DNA of 64,000 nt. Source: Caryophanales bacterium (GTDB lineage: Bacteria > Bacillota > Bacilli > CAJFEE01). The DNA is taken from assembly GCA_029256085.1 (NCBI GenBank), contig JAQSYP010000001.1:768497-832496 (forward strand), read 5' to 3'. Made by a program: the position numbers and the translations under genes. Below the pieces are notes generated by a model, which had not been told where the DNA came from, did no database searches, and worked only from the letters and a program-made list of their open reading frames with translations. The first letter of the stretch is position 1; each line of letters begins with the position of its first letter. Positions 38,756-46,456 of the stretch are shown here, in pieces.

Positions 38756-39283
38756 CTAATTAATTGGTTCCCAGTTCAAATTATCAATTTTCCAACCTTC
38801 ATCTGTGTGAATAAAAGTAATTATTTCTAGATGAGGTGCATAAAGTCCCTCACCTAAGTTGTTTCTTAGAATGACTACTTTTTTATTAGCCGTTTTTTCT
38901 AATGTAGATGCTTCACTAGATGGAATACTAAAAAAAGAGCCTTCTACAAGTTCGCTATCTTTATTAGCTATAACCCACTTATCGTTTTCAAGCTTAACAT
39001 TTCCCTTTTTAAATACGATATTGTCAACATAGTTCTTTGTAAAATACGGTGTGTAATAATTATATACTTCAGGGGTTGTATATTCCTTTTGATAAAACTT
39101 GAATTCTAACTCTTCTGCTTTTCCTAGAATTGATAAAGCATCATCTTTAGTTAGTTCAGTTATTACCTCAGGTTTATTTTGTTTAACTTTATTATTATCG
39201 TTATTATTTTCTTTAGGTTCTGAAGAAAATGAGCATCCAGAAAGTATCATAATAAAAATAAAAGCTAAGAACAATTTTTTCAT
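38756..39283 (-). CDS. Uncharacterised lipoprotein
   Basis: A 175-residue predicted lipoprotein: basic start MKK, a hydrophobic stretch and the lipobox MILSGC at about residues 16-21, followed by an Asn/Glu-rich linker. The globular part ends in HTDEGWKIDNLNWEPIN, which resembles the last strands of NTF2-like domains (a weak, by-eye resemblance). The start at 39283 follows GAGGTGATACTAATA. Function unknown. Confidence 0.75.
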   Translation of the reverse strand: MKKLFLAFIFIMILSGCSFSSEPKENNNDNNKVKQNKPEVITELTKDDALSILGKAEELEFKFYQKEYTTPEVYNYYTPYFTKNYVDNIVFKKGNVKLENDKWVIANKDSELVEGSFFSIPSSEASTLEKTANKKVVILRNNLGEGLYAPHLEIITFIHTDEGWKIDNLNWEPIN

Positions 39284-39433
39284 TATTAGTATCACCTCTC
39301 TAATTGTAATAACTATATTATAAATTATTTTATCTATGTTTTGCTAATTAGAAAATCTAATTACAGAATACATTATGTTTTCTTTGGGAAAATATAGTAA
39401 TATACAACTTTTCTAATAGAGAGGTGGATACGC

Positions 39434-39925
39434 ATGCATACATTTATTAGAAAGTCTGTTCCAAATTTATTTACGATTGGAAATTTATTATGTGGCGTTT
39501 ATTCAATTACACTTTCAATGAGTGGCCATATTAAAACTGCTGTTATACTAATATTTACTGCTGCTTTTCTAGATCTATTTGATGGTAAAGTTGCTAGGAA
39601 ACTAAAAGTTAATAGTGAATTTGGTGTTGAACTAGATTCATTAGCTGATGTCGTTAGTTTTGGTGTTGCTCCTGCACTGCTATTTCACACGTTAGCTCAT
39701 CCATCTTGGTTAACGTCACTTGCATTTGTAATTTATCCGACGATGGGTGCTTTGAGGCTAGCAAAGTTCAGTGTAAGTCCGACTATTGGTTATTTTATGG
39801 GGATTCCAATTCCACTAGCTGGGTTAACAATTTCAGCAATGGGCTACTTCAACTATAGTAATCCATATATAACGATAATTCTTGCAATTTTAATGGTCAG
39901 TCCTATACGTGTTAAAAAGTTTTAA
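39434..39925 (+). CDS. pssA: CDP-alcohol phosphatidyltransferase, probable phosphatidylserine synthase
   Basis: A 163-residue membrane enzyme with the full catalytic CDP-alcohol phosphotransferase motif DLFDGKVARKLKVNSEFGVELDSLAD (D-x2-DG-x2-AR-x8-G-x3-D-x3-D) near residues 46-71. The N-terminal KSVPNLFTIGNLLCG also fits PssA, which joins CDP-diacylglycerol and serine. It is slightly shorter than B. subtilis PssA (about 177). The start has GAGAGGTGG as RBS. An IS remnant begins 16 nt after the stop, so the C-terminus might have been altered. Confidence 0.88.
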   Translation: MHTFIRKSVPNLFTIGNLLCGVYSITLSMSGHIKTAVILIFTAAFLDLFDGKVARKLKVNSEFGVELDSLADVVSFGVAPALLFHTLAHPSWLTSLAFVIYPTMGALRLAKFSVSPTIGYFMGIPIPLAGLTISAMGYFNYSNPYITIILAILMVSPIRVKKF

Positions 39926-39966
39926 ATAATTACAAAAAATGAGGCTGGGACAAAACTAGCCATCAA

Positions 39967-40007
39967 AAAACGCAAAATCAGTGAAAACTGATTTTGCGTT
40001 TTTTATT
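39967..40007 (+). terminator. Terminator inside the left end of the IS remnant
   Basis: CGCAAAATCAGT pairs perfectly with ACTGATTTTGCG around a GAAA loop, then Ts. It probably ends the pssA transcript. Confidence 0.85.
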
Positions 40008-40022
40008 TATGTTAGTAATAAA

Positions 40023-40130
40023 AGTGATTTCAGGGAACTTTTGCTCCCTTTCCTCGGGGGAAGGGGCGAGCCTGTAGTCTCGCCTCCCCCCCTACCCCGT
40101 AGGAGTGTCGCAAGTTCCTTGAAATCACCT
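40023..40130. repeat. GC-rich palindromic repeat (copy 2) within the IS remnant
   Basis: GTGATTTCAGGGAACTT and AAGTTCCTTGAAATCAC form inverted ends (one mismatch). The core has G and C runs (TCGGGGGAAGGGG, CGCCTCCCCCCC, TACCCCGTAGGAGT) in an otherwise AT-rich genome. Same general plan as the element at 5590-5718. Confidence 0.55.
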
Positions 40131-40243
40131 ATCAAATCACTTATATTTTTTTAAAATTTAAACAAAATAAAGAACCCATCTGTTAAAATTTAAGTAACCA
40201 CACAAAAATAAACGGAGGGCTCTTTATATACAATAATTATAAC

Positions 40244-40357
40244 ATGAACCAACTAAATTTACCGATAGATTTTGAAGTGAATTTACAAAAATATGATATT
40301 GCTTACTCAATAAACTCATTTGTAGCTAAGATTTTTGTCCCAGCCTCATACTTTTAG
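40244..40357 (+). pseudogene. IS1182-family transposase, N-terminal fragment
   Basis: A 37-codon frame reading MNQLNLPIDFEVNLQKYDIA and then YSINSFV. This matches the start of IS1182-family transposases (QLVLPMDLEIKLxENDIAF...HxLVESI, from memory). It breaks at about residue 30 into the terminal inverted repeat and stops at 40355-40357. An upstream CGGAGGG RBS is still present. It cannot encode an active transposase. Confidence 0.75.
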
Positions 40358-40695
40358 TTATAGCTTCTCTTATTAAGATGCATAACAGAATTTAACCATT
40401 TTTCTTTTAATTTTTCTAGTTCAGTATCTATATTAAAATAGCCATCTTTCTTTTCTTGAAGGATTTCAACTATTTCAAATGTAAATGAACTTTCTCCGTA
40501 CTTATTCCAGTCCTCCTGAAGTTCCTTATTTGTACAAGTACCTGTAATAAGCTGATGTTTTTTACCATTAAGTGTTTTTAAATTTCTTGTACTATCTATT
40601 AGTATCTTTCCATTAACATTATTTGTAATTTTATAAATTCCTGCTTCAATCTTTATTTCCTTATATAGTTGTTTTAACTCTTTTTTTCGGTTCAT
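40354..40695 (-). CDS. GIY-YIG nuclease-like protein
   Basis: A 113-residue protein with AGIYKITNNVNGKILIDST, the GIY...(Y/I)G strand pattern of GIY-YIG endonucleases, followed by WNKYGESSFTFEIVE, which fits the later part of the domain. The YIG part is degenerate (KILID), and the usual catalytic Arg and Glu are hard to assign, so activity is doubtful. The start may be ATG 40695 (GTGGA upstream) or TTG 40707. The stop lies at the edge of the IS remnant. It is 9-22 bp from the DUF2087 regulator and probably co-transcribed. Confidence 0.75.
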   Translation of the reverse strand: MNRKKELKQLYKEIKIEAGIYKITNNVNGKILIDSTRNLKTLNGKKHQLITGTCTNKELQEDWNKYGESSFTFEIVEILQEKKDGYFNIDTELEKLKEKWLNSVMHLNKRSYN

Positions 40696-40716
40696 TTGAT
40701 TCCACAAACTCCTAGC

Positions 40717-41478
40717 TTAGTTTAATAACCAGTACTGACTTCCATCAGGTTTTCTATCTATAAACCCATATTCAATTAAATACCTTCTTACAGTTACGTA
40801 ATCACTATAAATGTAACTTATTTCATTGTTAATTTCTGATTCGGTATAAAGATGGTCTGTTTTTAATTTATTTGCTATTACTCGTAATACTACTAACTTA
40901 TGTTTTTCTTTAATTGGAAATCGTGAAAGTTGACCTTCTATCCCACTCGGGAAATATGTGTTAATTAATGATTCGGCTTCATTTTGAGTAATATTATAGC
41001 GATCATCTATCATTCTAGCAGATTTGTGTGGCTGAATAATATTAGGTGCATATTTGTCTTGCTCTTTAAGCAATTCCATAAGCGTTATGAAAATTTTAGC
41101 TTGTCGCTCTTTTTCATTTAATACAAATCGATGATTCCTTATTGTTGATTTACTACCGATTCCTAAAAGGGTCTGTATTTCTTGATCACTCTTACCTTGA
41201 TAAAATAAATTAAGTATCTGTTTTTGATGATCAGTTAAACCTGTAAATTTCTTATCTAACTTTATTAACGAATTAAATACGGATTGATGATTAACTTTTA
41301 TATGAATAGTCATATATTTTCTAGCCTCATATAACACGTTATCATGTGTATAAATTATCCCTTTTTCAATTGATTCGTTACAAAGTAAACATATTAAAGA
41401 ATTATCATCTTCTACAAAACCTTGTTTTAAATCACTAATCGATAAATTCCAAAATAAATCGGATTCTCCCATTTGCAC
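40717..41478 (-). CDS. DUF2087 domain protein with LuxR-type helix-turn-helix
   Basis: A protein of about 253 residues. A central segment FTGLTDHQKQILNLFYQGKSDQEIQTLLGIGSKSTIRNHRF is a LuxR/sigma-4-like helix-turn-helix. The C-terminal 80 residues (YFPSGIEGQLSRFPIKEKHKLVVLRVIA..., YVTVRRYLIEYGFIDRKPDGSQYWL) are DUF2087. An N-terminal CLLCNES and H-x3-H pattern might bind metal. Probably a transcription regulator with unknown target. The start is GTG 41478 (GTGGAG 6 nt upstream) or ATG 41472. Confidence 0.85.
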   Translation of the reverse strand: MQMGESDLFWNLSISDLKQGFVEDDNSLICLLCNESIEKGIIYTHDNVLYEARKYMTIHIKVNHQSVFNSLIKLDKKFTGLTDHQKQILNLFYQGKSDQEIQTLLGIGSKSTIRNHRFVLNEKERQAKIFITLMELLKEQDKYAPNIIQPHKSARMIDDRYNITQNEAESLINTYFPSGIEGQLSRFPIKEKHKLVVLRVIANKLKTDHLYTESEINNEISYIYSDYVTVRRYLIEYGFIDRKPDGSQYWLLN

Positions 41479-41545
41479 AAACAACTCCACAACTTATCTA
41501 TGATATAACAAACACTTTACATTATCGTTTGTTAAATTTCAACAA

Positions 41546-41584
41546 AAAAACAGTAAATCATTTTATTAATGAAATACTGTAAAA
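41546..41584 (-). terminator. Terminator after the short DUF2382-like gene
   Basis: ACAGTA and TACTGT form the stem base with further TCATT/AATGA pairing; a T-run follows on the minus strand. Confidence 0.7.
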
Positions 41585-41590
41585 AGTTCT

Positions 41591-41959
41591 CTATTGTGGT
41601 TTTATATTTGTCACAACCACTTCTCCATTAACTTCTATTTTTAATTTTTCTTTTAAGAGGTTTATATAAAAATGCTCATTACTATCTAATTTTTCTTTAT
41701 ATATATTGACATCTTCTAAAAAGATTTTAGTTTTATTGATTTCGATTTTTTCTTCAGCTAAAGGAATTATAATAGTGTCTAATACCTTTCCATCAAGTGA
41801 AATTTTTTCAATAACTAATTCTTCACGTTTTATTGGAATTATAAAGGACTTCTCCTCGGTAACAATATTTTTATTTATTTTTACATCACATATATTCGTC
41901 AAATTTTTTATAATTTCAAATTGTTCTTCATTTAAAGTTAAATTGGCTATTTTGATCAT
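41591..41959 (-). CDS. Short YsnF/AvaK (DUF2382)-related protein
   Basis: A 122-residue protein with the repeated EEKSFIIPIKREELVIEKI and IIIPLAEEKIEINKTKIFLEDVNIYKEKL pattern of DUF2382 (YsnF/AvaK) domains, in which strand-turn segments with I-P-x-x-x-E-x repeat. Start ATG 41959 behind TTGGAGG. It is followed by its own terminator and lies downstream of a longer DUF2382 gene. These proteins are often stress-related in bacilli and cyanobacteria; the activity is unknown. Confidence 0.75.
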   Translation of the reverse strand: MIKIANLTLNEEQFEIIKNLTNICDVKINKNIVTEEKSFIIPIKREELVIEKISLDGKVLDTIIIPLAEEKIEINKTKIFLEDVNIYKEKLDSNEHFYINLLKEKLKIEVNGEVVVTNIKPQ

Positions 41960-41978
41960 AGTTGCCTCCAAGGATAGA

Positions 41979-42014
41979 AGACACCTCTCTAATATTAAAT
42001 AGAGAGGTGTTTTA
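41979..42014. terminator. Hairpin between the two DUF2382 genes
   Basis: ACACCTCTCTA pairs with TAGAGAGGTGT over an 8-nt ATATTAAA loop. T-rich sequence is stronger on the plus side, so it may be an attenuating or processing hairpin for the minus-strand genes. Confidence 0.55.
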
Positions 42015-42023
42015 AATTAAATG

Positions 42024-42611
42024 CTAAGGTAGCTGCTGATGTCCACCATAGTTTTCTTTGCCACTTGTATCGACATTCTCACCTTCAATATCGCTCCAAC
42101 TACCTTGATTTCCACCTAAGTTAGGATCTCCACCATTTTGAGTCGTAGTATATCCCGTATTTTCTACTACATTTGCGTTTCCAGTAGTATTAATCCTCAC
42201 ATCTTCCCTTTGGATCGTCTCACTTATTTGGTGGTGTTTTTGGACTTCATTCTTGTAAAGTGAAACTTCTTCAACTGCAACAGTACGTTTATTTACATCA
42301 ACTTGTTCCTCATTTACGGGGATACGGATAGTTTCTTCGCCGCTTATACTTGATGTAGTTGATGATTCATTGTTTAAAGGTATTCTTTCAATAATAATTT
42401 CCTCATGCATTACAGGAACATCAACTGTTTGTTGTTCTTCAATTATCTCTTTACTTAGAACAACCTCACCGGTTTGCACCATATTCTTTGATATAGCTAG
42501 CTCTTCTTTATGAAGAACAATATTTTTTGCATCAGTAGTATTACCATAATTATTATTCATTTGCTGATTTGACTCTTCCTCTTCACCAAATGCACCGAAA
42601 AATTTGCTCAT
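42024..42611 (-). CDS. YsnF/AvaK (DUF2382) domain stress-type protein
   Basis: A 195-residue protein. The central DUF2382 domain (about residues 31-142) has the VLHKEELAISKNMVQTGEVVLSKEIIEEQQTVDVPVMHEEIIIER pattern. The N-terminus (MSKFFGAFGEEEES) is short, and the C-terminal 50 residues are Gly/Asn/Thr-rich and likely disordered. Resembles B. subtilis YsnF, a general-stress protein. RBS GGAGGTAATAAA. Function unknown. Confidence 0.85.
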   Translation of the reverse strand: MSKFFGAFGEEEESNQQMNNNYGNTTDAKNIVLHKEELAISKNMVQTGEVVLSKEIIEEQQTVDVPVMHEEIIIERIPLNNESSTTSSISGEETIRIPVNEEQVDVNKRTVAVEEVSLYKNEVQKHHQISETIQREDVRINTTGNANVVENTGYTTTQNGGDPNLGGNQGSWSDIEGENVDTSGKENYGGHQQLP

Positions 42612-42706
42612 TTTATTACCTCCAAATTTTTGTGAAAAATATGAACAATACTATAATGCGCATTAAGTAAAGAAGATATCACAATTAATATTTGGTAATA
42701 AAGTTA

Positions 42707-43627
42707 TTAATCGACTTTAGTTATATATTCTCTTTCATATTCTGATACGTTACCAACAAATACATTATCTAATTTTTTTATCAAATAATTATATGCATTT
42801 TTCATTTCATCTAATGTAGTTGGAGGGTTATCAAGTTTATAATTAGGAAAATATCTTGAGATATGAAGTGGGATTTTTTTATCTAAATTATGTAAAAAAT
42901 CTCCTAGTAATTGAACCGTTTCATTATCTGTATTTTCTCCATTTATTAGTAAAGTAGTTATTTCAATGTGAACACCGAAATTATGAGCAAGTTTAACTGT
43001 TTCTAATACATGCCCTAAACCACCATTACATAGTTGTTTATAAAAAATATCATCGCCTTTTAAATCAATGTTCATAGCATCAATGAAAGGTAAAAGTTCG
43101 ATTAGAGGCTCTTTTGTTATATATCCATTACTTACTAGAACTATTTTTTTGTCGGGTAGTTTATCTTTTATCATCTGTGCACAGTCATAGACGTATTCAA
43201 ACCAAATCGAGGGCTCATTATATGTAAATGCGATTCCAATATTATTTTTAATTTCACTATCTGTTTTTTTTAGGATATCAATTAATTCATTTGGACTAAT
43301 ATATGTTGAGTCAGCCTTGTATTGTGAGATAGAGTAATTTTGGCAAAATGAACACTTGAAATTACAACCGAAAGATCCGATTGAAAGTATTACATTACCA
43401 GGCTTGAACATGTAAAGCGGCTTTTTCTCAATAGGATCAATAGCAAAAGAAGTTATTTCACCATAGTTAATTGTAACTAGCTTTAAGTGGCTACTTTCCA
43501 CGTCTCGTTGTACTTCTCTAACACCACAGGCTCCAATATGTCCTTCTTTTATATGACAATGATTTGGGCAAAGAAAGCAATGAATTCTCTCGCCTTTTAA
43601 TTCCCAGTATAAAGCTTCTTTAATCAT
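42707..43627 (-). CDS. amrS: AmmeMemoRadiSam system radical SAM enzyme
   Basis: A 306-residue radical SAM protein. The cluster motif is C88-x3-C92-x2-C95 (FGCNFKCSFCQNY). Four more cysteines precede it (C17, C20, C24, C34: HCFLCPNHC...GACG), as in AmrS/PflA-like members. NIGIAFTYNEPSIWFEYVYDC and NIDLKGDDIFYKQLCNGGL are typical. The gene overlaps the upstream MEMO-AMMECR1 fusion by 8 bp, which strongly indicates joint function. No substrate is established for this system. Confidence 0.92.
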   Translation of the reverse strand: MIKEALYWELKGERIHCFLCPNHCHIKEGHIGACGVREVQRDVESSHLKLVTINYGEITSFAIDPIEKKPLYMFKPGNVILSIGSFGCNFKCSFCQNYSISQYKADSTYISPNELIDILKKTDSEIKNNIGIAFTYNEPSIWFEYVYDCAQMIKDKLPDKKIVLVSNGYITKEPLIELLPFIDAMNIDLKGDDIFYKQLCNGGLGHVLETVKLAHNFGVHIEITTLLINGENTDNETVQLLGDFLHNLDKKIPLHISRYFPNYKLDNPPTTLDEMKNAYNYLIKKLDNVFVGNVSEYEREYITKVD

Positions 43628-45029
43628 TATTAGGCACCTCTTTGTATCTAGTTACCTTAAATCTTTCAATTTTATACTGTTCTGTTTGTAAAATCCCTGC
43701 CTTATTTAAAGCTATATCCAACTGTTCTTCAACTGTGTCTACACCATCTAGATTTGGTAATAATAGACCTCTTTTTTGTCCTTTAGCAACTATTACTCCG
43801 TAAATTTTTGGGTCTAAATCAGATTTACTTGTAGGTTCGGGTGTTTCTAGAACATCAACTGAGATATCGATATCCCATAGTTCATTCAGACGCAATGGAC
43901 TAAACCTAGGATCATCAAATGCAGCTGACACTGCATTTTTTATTATTTCTTCAGCAATATTTAATGTTGAAGGTAAAAATGTACCTATACATCCCCTAAG
44001 TTCTCCGTTTTGTTTTAGGGATACAAAAACCCCTTTTCTTTGGGAAATTAGTTCTTGATTAAAATCTTGTGGGATAGGCATTAATGAATCATTTTTGAAA
44101 TAGTATTCAATACTTTTCCTCGCTAAACTAGTATAATGAATCTCACTATTCAACTTTCGTTCGTGTGCGTGCTGTATTTTACTTGTATATTTATCAAATG
44201 CTGAATAATCAGATTTACCTTTAATAGAGAAATCAACTACGCCATAACCTACACCGAATGGCCCTTCATAACTTAGTAATTCACCCGTATAATCTAATCC
44301 ATCCATTGCACCTGCTAGTATAAGTAAAGACCTGTAACCACATTCACCAGCTTCTTTAACTAGAGAACAATCTAAATTTAGTAATTGATTCGTATCTCCT
44401 TCTACCAAAAGTTCGGTAATCTTTTTGTCAAATAAATCTCCATATTCACTATATGAATATGGTCCATCTTTTTTTAATCTATGCGATAAATCTCCAGAAG
44501 CTATAACAGCAATTTTTGACTTGGACTCATTAATTGCCTCCTTTATTGCCATTCCAAATTTGTAGTGCGCAATATTTGATAACATACCATATGTAATATG
44601 TACGATTTTAAAATTATGGTTTTTGTTTAGAAAATATAATGGTACAAGTGCACCGTGATCCAATTTAGAGGTTTGTCCAATCCTTTTAGCGTAATCACTA
44701 TTAATTAGAGCAGTTTGAACTTCCATTTTTTTAGCCATCATTGATAACGTTTGGGCAAATACTAGGTCATTTTCAAAGGTCAATGAGACATTTTGTTCAC
44801 CAAAACTTGAAAAGTCACCCTTTAAGATTGGGTCTACGAGTATAGATATCGCATCTTGAAAAATAATACCATGTGGAGAAATAACAACTACTGTGTCAAT
44901 TTCATTTTCACTTATTCTTTTTGCAATTTCTTCACATGAACTAATTGTATCTTTCACTTCTTGCTCTCTTCCCTTCCCAATCTCAGGAATAATTATAGGG
45001 GGGTGAGGCATTAAATAATAATTAGTCAT
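43620..45029 (-). CDS. Fused MEMO (protein B) and AMMECR1 (protein A) of the AmmeMemoRadiSam system
   Basis: A 469-residue fusion. The N-terminal part (about 1-270) is a MEMO / class III extradiol dioxygenase-like domain with likely metal ligands in MPHPPIIIPEIGKG, VVVISPHG, KLDHGALVPLYFL and ASGDLSHRLKKDGPY. The C-terminal part (about 290-465) is AMMECR1, with the invariant LRGCIGTF and DDPRFSPL motifs. In many organisms these are separate genes beside the radical SAM gene; here they are one chain. The start at 45029 has a weak GCGAGATGAT RBS, but the longer frame has no family similarity. Function unknown in bacteria. Confidence 0.92.
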   Translation of the reverse strand: MTNYYLMPHPPIIIPEIGKGREQEVKDTISSCEEIAKRISENEIDTVVVISPHGIIFQDAISILVDPILKGDFSSFGEQNVSLTFENDLVFAQTLSMMAKKMEVQTALINSDYAKRIGQTSKLDHGALVPLYFLNKNHNFKIVHITYGMLSNIAHYKFGMAIKEAINESKSKIAVIASGDLSHRLKKDGPYSYSEYGDLFDKKITELLVEGDTNQLLNLDCSLVKEAGECGYRSLLILAGAMDGLDYTGELLSYEGPFGVGYGVVDFSIKGKSDYSAFDKYTSKIQHAHERKLNSEIHYTSLARKSIEYYFKNDSLMPIPQDFNQELISQRKGVFVSLKQNGELRGCIGTFLPSTLNIAEEIIKNAVSAAFDDPRFSPLRLNELWDIDISVDVLETPEPTSKSDLDPKIYGVIVAKGQKRGLLLPNLDGVDTVEEQLDIALNKAGILQTEQYKIERFKVTRYKEVPNND

Positions 45030-45091
45030 TTTATCATCTCGCTTTTTATAATTTACTGTTATATATTGTTGCCACATAATAATAAAAAATT

Positions 45092-45120
45092 AAAAAAAAG
45101 CGACCTTTTAGATCGCTTGT
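45092..45120 (-). terminator. Terminator of the 45.1-45.7 kb gene
   Basis: AAGCGATC pairs with GTCGCTT (one mismatch or wobble) around TAAAAG, then eight Ts on the minus strand. The stem overlaps the last codons and stop. Confidence 0.8.
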
Positions 45121-45740
45121 GTTTGAAGCTTATTAAAATATTCATCAGTTAAAGCAAGATTTCTTAGTTCAGCAATAGTGACGTTATTAAGAGGTTTATT
45201 AAGTGTTTCTAGAGCAATTTCTATAGCGGAATTTGAAATTAATTTGATTTTTTCGAAATCAAAATTAACATAATAAACATAGCCAGTTGTAAATAATATT
45301 TTTATTGCTAACAATTGCTCTGGAGAAAACTCAGAAGTGTTATGTTGTTTTTCAGACATTTCTGCAATAAAACTTTCAGCTGACTTATTTAAATCTTCTT
45401 CTGCAAATCTAAAAAAATTCGCATTTGCAATCATTTGGGACAATATATGTTCCACTTCTGAATGCTTGTACTTCTGATTTGATTTAAAACAAACTACAGT
45501 TGAGTCTTTTTCAGAAACACTATAAATTTGTATTGGCTCTAATTTAACACTATAGGCAAAAAGTAAGGGATTAATTATTTCTCTATCTTTAGTAAATATT
45601 AAATAGTAGAAAAAATCCCCAACTTTTTTATTAAAAACAGAATTTTTTTCTTCTTCTATTTCAAAACTAGTATTTTGTAATATGTTACTGAAAATTGTTA
45701 TGTCTTTAGTTTCTAATTTGCTATATAAATTAACCGTCAT
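45108..45740 (-). CDS. Uncharacterised 210-residue protein
   Basis: I do not recognise this protein. It is acidic and cytosolic with no signal peptide; the middle (VGDFFYYLIFTKDREIINPLLFAYSVKLEPIQIY) is strand-rich and the C-terminal half is helical. The start at 45740 follows AGAGG; the frame extending to 45758 overlaps that RBS. It has its own terminator between it and the AmmeMemoRadiSam genes, so it is probably transcribed separately. Confidence 0.7.
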   Translation of the reverse strand: MTVNLYSKLETKDITIFSNILQNTSFEIEEEKNSVFNKKVGDFFYYLIFTKDREIINPLLFAYSVKLEPIQIYSVSEKDSTVVCFKSNQKYKHSEVEHILSQMIANANFFRFAEEDLNKSAESFIAEMSEKQHNTSEFSPEQLLAIKILFTTGYVYYVNFDFEKIKLISNSAIEIALETLNKPLNNVTIAELRNLALTDEYFNKLQTQAI

Positions 45741-45813
45741 CTTTAAGCCTCTTTCCAATAATTTCTAGTTAGTTTTAATTATAACTTATGAGGTTCGAAA
45801 ACGGTTAATTTTA

Positions 45814-46368
45814 TTATCCTTTTATATCATTATTTTTAACATTAGATTCTTCAGTAGTATCATCTATATTACTTGTTTCATCATTATTAGAAGATGTTAT
45901 CTTATATTTTTTAATTTTTGAATCTACTTCAACTTCAACTAATTTAAAGAGCCATATTGGGAACCATTTATCCCATCCTAAAACATATAAATTTGCAACG
46001 AATGACTGAAAATTGTGGTACGCAAGTGATAGTGATAAAATACCAAACACTAATGCACCAGTTCCCAATAATTTATCGATTAACCAACCAATAACAACTG
46101 TTAATAAAATTAATGCATTTCTTATTACCGCATCTATACCGATATTACTCTGGTACATCTTATTTTTATGTGCAATTCTAATTCCAACAACAAAATCTAG
46201 TCCGATTATTAATAATAATAATAGGAACAAATATATATGATTATTCGAAAAACTCGCTGTATTTAATAATCCATCAAAAAATGAACCAATAGTTCCACCG
46301 ACAATACCTACAATCATACTTTTATTTTCAATCATATGTTTTACGAGTTCTGACATTTGTTTTAACAT
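45814..46368 (-). CDS. Holin-family membrane protein
   Basis: A 184-residue protein with about four membrane segments. GIVGGTIGSFFDGLLNT, LLLLLIIGLDFVVGIRIAHKNKMYQSNIGIDAVIRNALILLTVVIGWLIDKLLG matches the phage holin 4 / toxin-secretion holin family. The C-terminal 40 residues are Asn/Asp/Glu-rich and soluble. RBS TTAGGTGGTGAG. There is no amidase or other phage gene nearby, so it is more likely a domesticated chromosomal holin-like protein than part of a prophage. Confidence 0.8.
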   Translation of the reverse strand: MLKQMSELVKHMIENKSMIVGIVGGTIGSFFDGLLNTASFSNNHIYLFLLLLLIIGLDFVVGIRIAHKNKMYQSNIGIDAVIRNALILLTVVIGWLIDKLLGTGALVFGILSLSLAYHNFQSFVANLYVLGWDKWFPIWLFKLVEVEVDSKIKKYKITSSNNDETSNIDDTTEESNVKNNDIKG

Positions 46369-46429
46369 ATTCTCACCACCTAAAATATGATATGAAAACA
46401 AAAATAAAAAGTTGTGGACAATAAAACAA

Positions 46430-46453
46430 AAAAAGGGCTTATTTGCCCTTTAA
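46430..46453 (-). terminator. Terminator after ppaC
   Basis: AAAGGGC pairs with GCCCTTT across ATTT-rich loop, followed by a T run on the minus strand. Confidence 0.8.
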
Positions 46454-46456
46454 TCA

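Larger units (their letters stand above)
39941..40350. mobile_element. Internally deleted IS1182-like element (MITE-like)
   Basis: The ends TGAGGCTGGGACAAAA (left) and TTTTGTCCCAGCCTCA (right) are perfect inverted repeats, extended imperfectly by CTAGC/CTTAGC. Just inside the right end is the 5' part of a transposase frame (separate entry), broken after about 30 codons and joined to the terminal repeat. The element also contains a hairpin terminator (39967-40007) and a GC-rich palindromic block (40023-40130). No clear target duplication was seen. It occupies the whole pssA-GIY-YIG interval. Confidence 0.75.

Noticed and set aside
39434-39925. pssA truncated by the IS remnant
   Set aside because: The catalytic motif and most helices are intact and the stop precedes the left inverted repeat by 15 nt; slight shortness alone does not prove truncation.
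45814-46368. Holin-like gene as a sign of a prophage
   Set aside because: No other phage gene (integrase, terminase, capsid, amidase) lies nearby; the neighbours are housekeeping genes.
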